DNA from: Elusimicrobia bacterium GWA2_66_18
GTDB taxonomy: Bacteria; Elusimicrobiota; Elusimicrobia; UBA1565; UBA9628
Assembly (NCBI GenBank): GCA_001799675.1
Contig: MGTX01000026.1
Coordinates: 1-59,877 of the forward strand
Direction: 5' to 3'
Length of the DNA: 59,877 bases
The translations under genes and the position numbers were made by a program. The notes below the pieces were generated by a model. That model worked only from the letters and a program-made list of their open reading frames with translations, made no database searches and was not told the origin of the DNA. This document shows positions 59,148 through 59,877 of the stretch, piece by piece; position 1 is the stretch's first letter; each line of letters opens with the position of its first letter.

Positions 59148-59877
59148 TCAAAATCGCACGCCGACCCCCGCGACCCGTACGATGGAGCGGTAACGCACGG
59201 TGCTCGTCTTGTATTCGGCCAGAATGGAGTCCTCCCCGTAGCGGAAGTAGACCGACAGCCGTCGGGACCCGGTCCAAGTCGCCAAGGCCTGCCAGCCGCC
59301 CAGATAAGTGTCGGTGAGAGAGTCGTACACCACGACGCCTCCTTCTTCGACCGATCCGCGCTTGCGGCCCCACCATTTCCGGGCGCTCACGGTGAATCCT
59401 CCCGCCGGGCCGAGCGCGCCGGCCGCGCCCCAGGAGTCGAAGCGTTGTTTCGTCAGGGTGTTCTGGATGTCATAGGCGAAGAGCTCGCCATAGAGGTATC
59501 CGCGGGAGGCGCCGAGCCTCGGCGCCAGCTGAAGCAGATTGAGGTCCCGATATTGGGAGTAGGATCCGGACGCCCCAACGACGAGGGATCCCCCGTTGTC
59601 GAGTTTTGTCGTCCGGAGAAACCCGCCCGTCAGAGCCTGGCCTCCGCCGGTGGCCGGGTCGTTGCTGGAAATATCGTTCGCCGCCGCCCGCAAAGATGTC
59701 CGGGGGCTCAGCGCCCAGCCGAGCGAAACGTTGATATCGCGCTGGAGCGTGTCGGCGGCGGGAGGAGTCCAGGCGACGCGCGTCTGGGAGACGACGACGT
59801 CGACCGACAGGCGCTGGTAGCCGAAGGAGAGCGGCAGGCAACGGTGGGTCGCGCCCCTCTTGTCGGGGTTGTCTCGG
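59148..59877 (-). CDS. Outer-membrane beta-barrel protein, N-terminus cut by window
   Basis: The frame stays open to the window edge, so the start lies beyond 59877. The visible ~242 residues show alternating polar/aromatic strands with many Gly/Ser/Tyr residues, as in LVVGASGSYSQYRDLNLLQL and SVYFRYGEDSILAEYKTST. They end with the aromatic C-terminal signal VGVRF recognised by the Bam machinery. The pairing with a secreted TPR protein resembles YaiO-type outer-membrane proteins, but this is only suggestive. Confidence 0.75.
   Translation of the reverse strand, partial: RDNPDKRGATHRCLPLSFGYQRLSVDVVVSQTRVAWTPPAADTLQRDINVSLGWALSPRTSLRAAANDISSNDPATGGGQALTGGFLRTTKLDNGGSLVVGASGSYSQYRDLNLLQLAPRLGASRGYLYGELFAYDIQNTLTKQRFDSWGAAGALGPAGGFTVSARKWWGRKRGSVEEGGVVVYDSLTDTYLGGWQALATWTGSRRLSVYFRYGEDSILAEYKTSTVRYRSIVRVAGVGVRF

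Overview
This GC-rich bacterial chromosome segment looks like core genome of a rod-shaped, Gram-negative, oxygen-respiring bacterium. It carries MreBCD/RodA/PBP2, secreted and outer-membrane-type proteins, and an alternative complex III plus caa3 oxidase. I cannot assign a phylum from sequence alone. A free-living Elusimicrobiota-like or similarly deep-branching lineage would fit, but that is inference.

Region 1 (1-28569, all + strand) is one almost gapless run. The S10, spc and alpha ribosomal clusters are joined in canonical order (rpsJ to rplQ, with secY, adk, map, infA, rpoA), and rpmD (L30) is absent. The cell-shape genes mreB-mreC-mreD-mrdA-rodA follow, then a ribonuclease E/G, an N-acetylmuramoyl-L-alanine amidase, murI, an unknown helical protein, rho, ridA and a multi-pass membrane protein. 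Three RNA-acting proteins here (S5, RNase E/G, Rho) carry low-complexity Arg/Gly-rich N-termini. In Rho this tail stands where the cold-shock RNA-binding domain should be.

Region 2 (28570-43510) is mixed. fumC and a sensorless histidine kinase are followed by a minus-strand operon of overlapping genes (YdjM-like membrane protein, GAF/PAS histidine kinase, TldD, PrcB-like protein, two secreted unknowns). A tRNA-Ser(TGA) with an adjacent AT-richer Phd/VapC toxin-antitoxin pair follows, then a tandem zinc-finger-like protein, a DUF4404-like protein, a TPR protein behind a strongly folded leader, a two-HKD phospholipase D-like exported protein and RNase R.

Region 3 (43511-56456) is one respiratory operon: actA, a possible new small ORF, actB, actC, a fused actD-actE, actF, a membrane cytochrome c, SCO, and caa3 oxidase subunits I, III, IV and II (with fused cytochrome c), ending with ctaB. 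Together these would move electrons from quinol through ACIII and cytochrome c to an A2-type oxidase. A sigma70-like promoter whose -35 lies inside an inverted repeat precedes actA.

Region 4 (56457-59877) holds small or orphan genes, a relic of an M28 peptidase, an orphan response regulator, a 4 x 10-bp tandem repeat, a TPR lipoprotein-sized secreted protein and a beta-barrel gene cut by the window edge. Several genes with no Shine-Dalgarno sequence have a -10-like hexamer 6-7 nt before the start codon, suggesting leaderless mRNAs.
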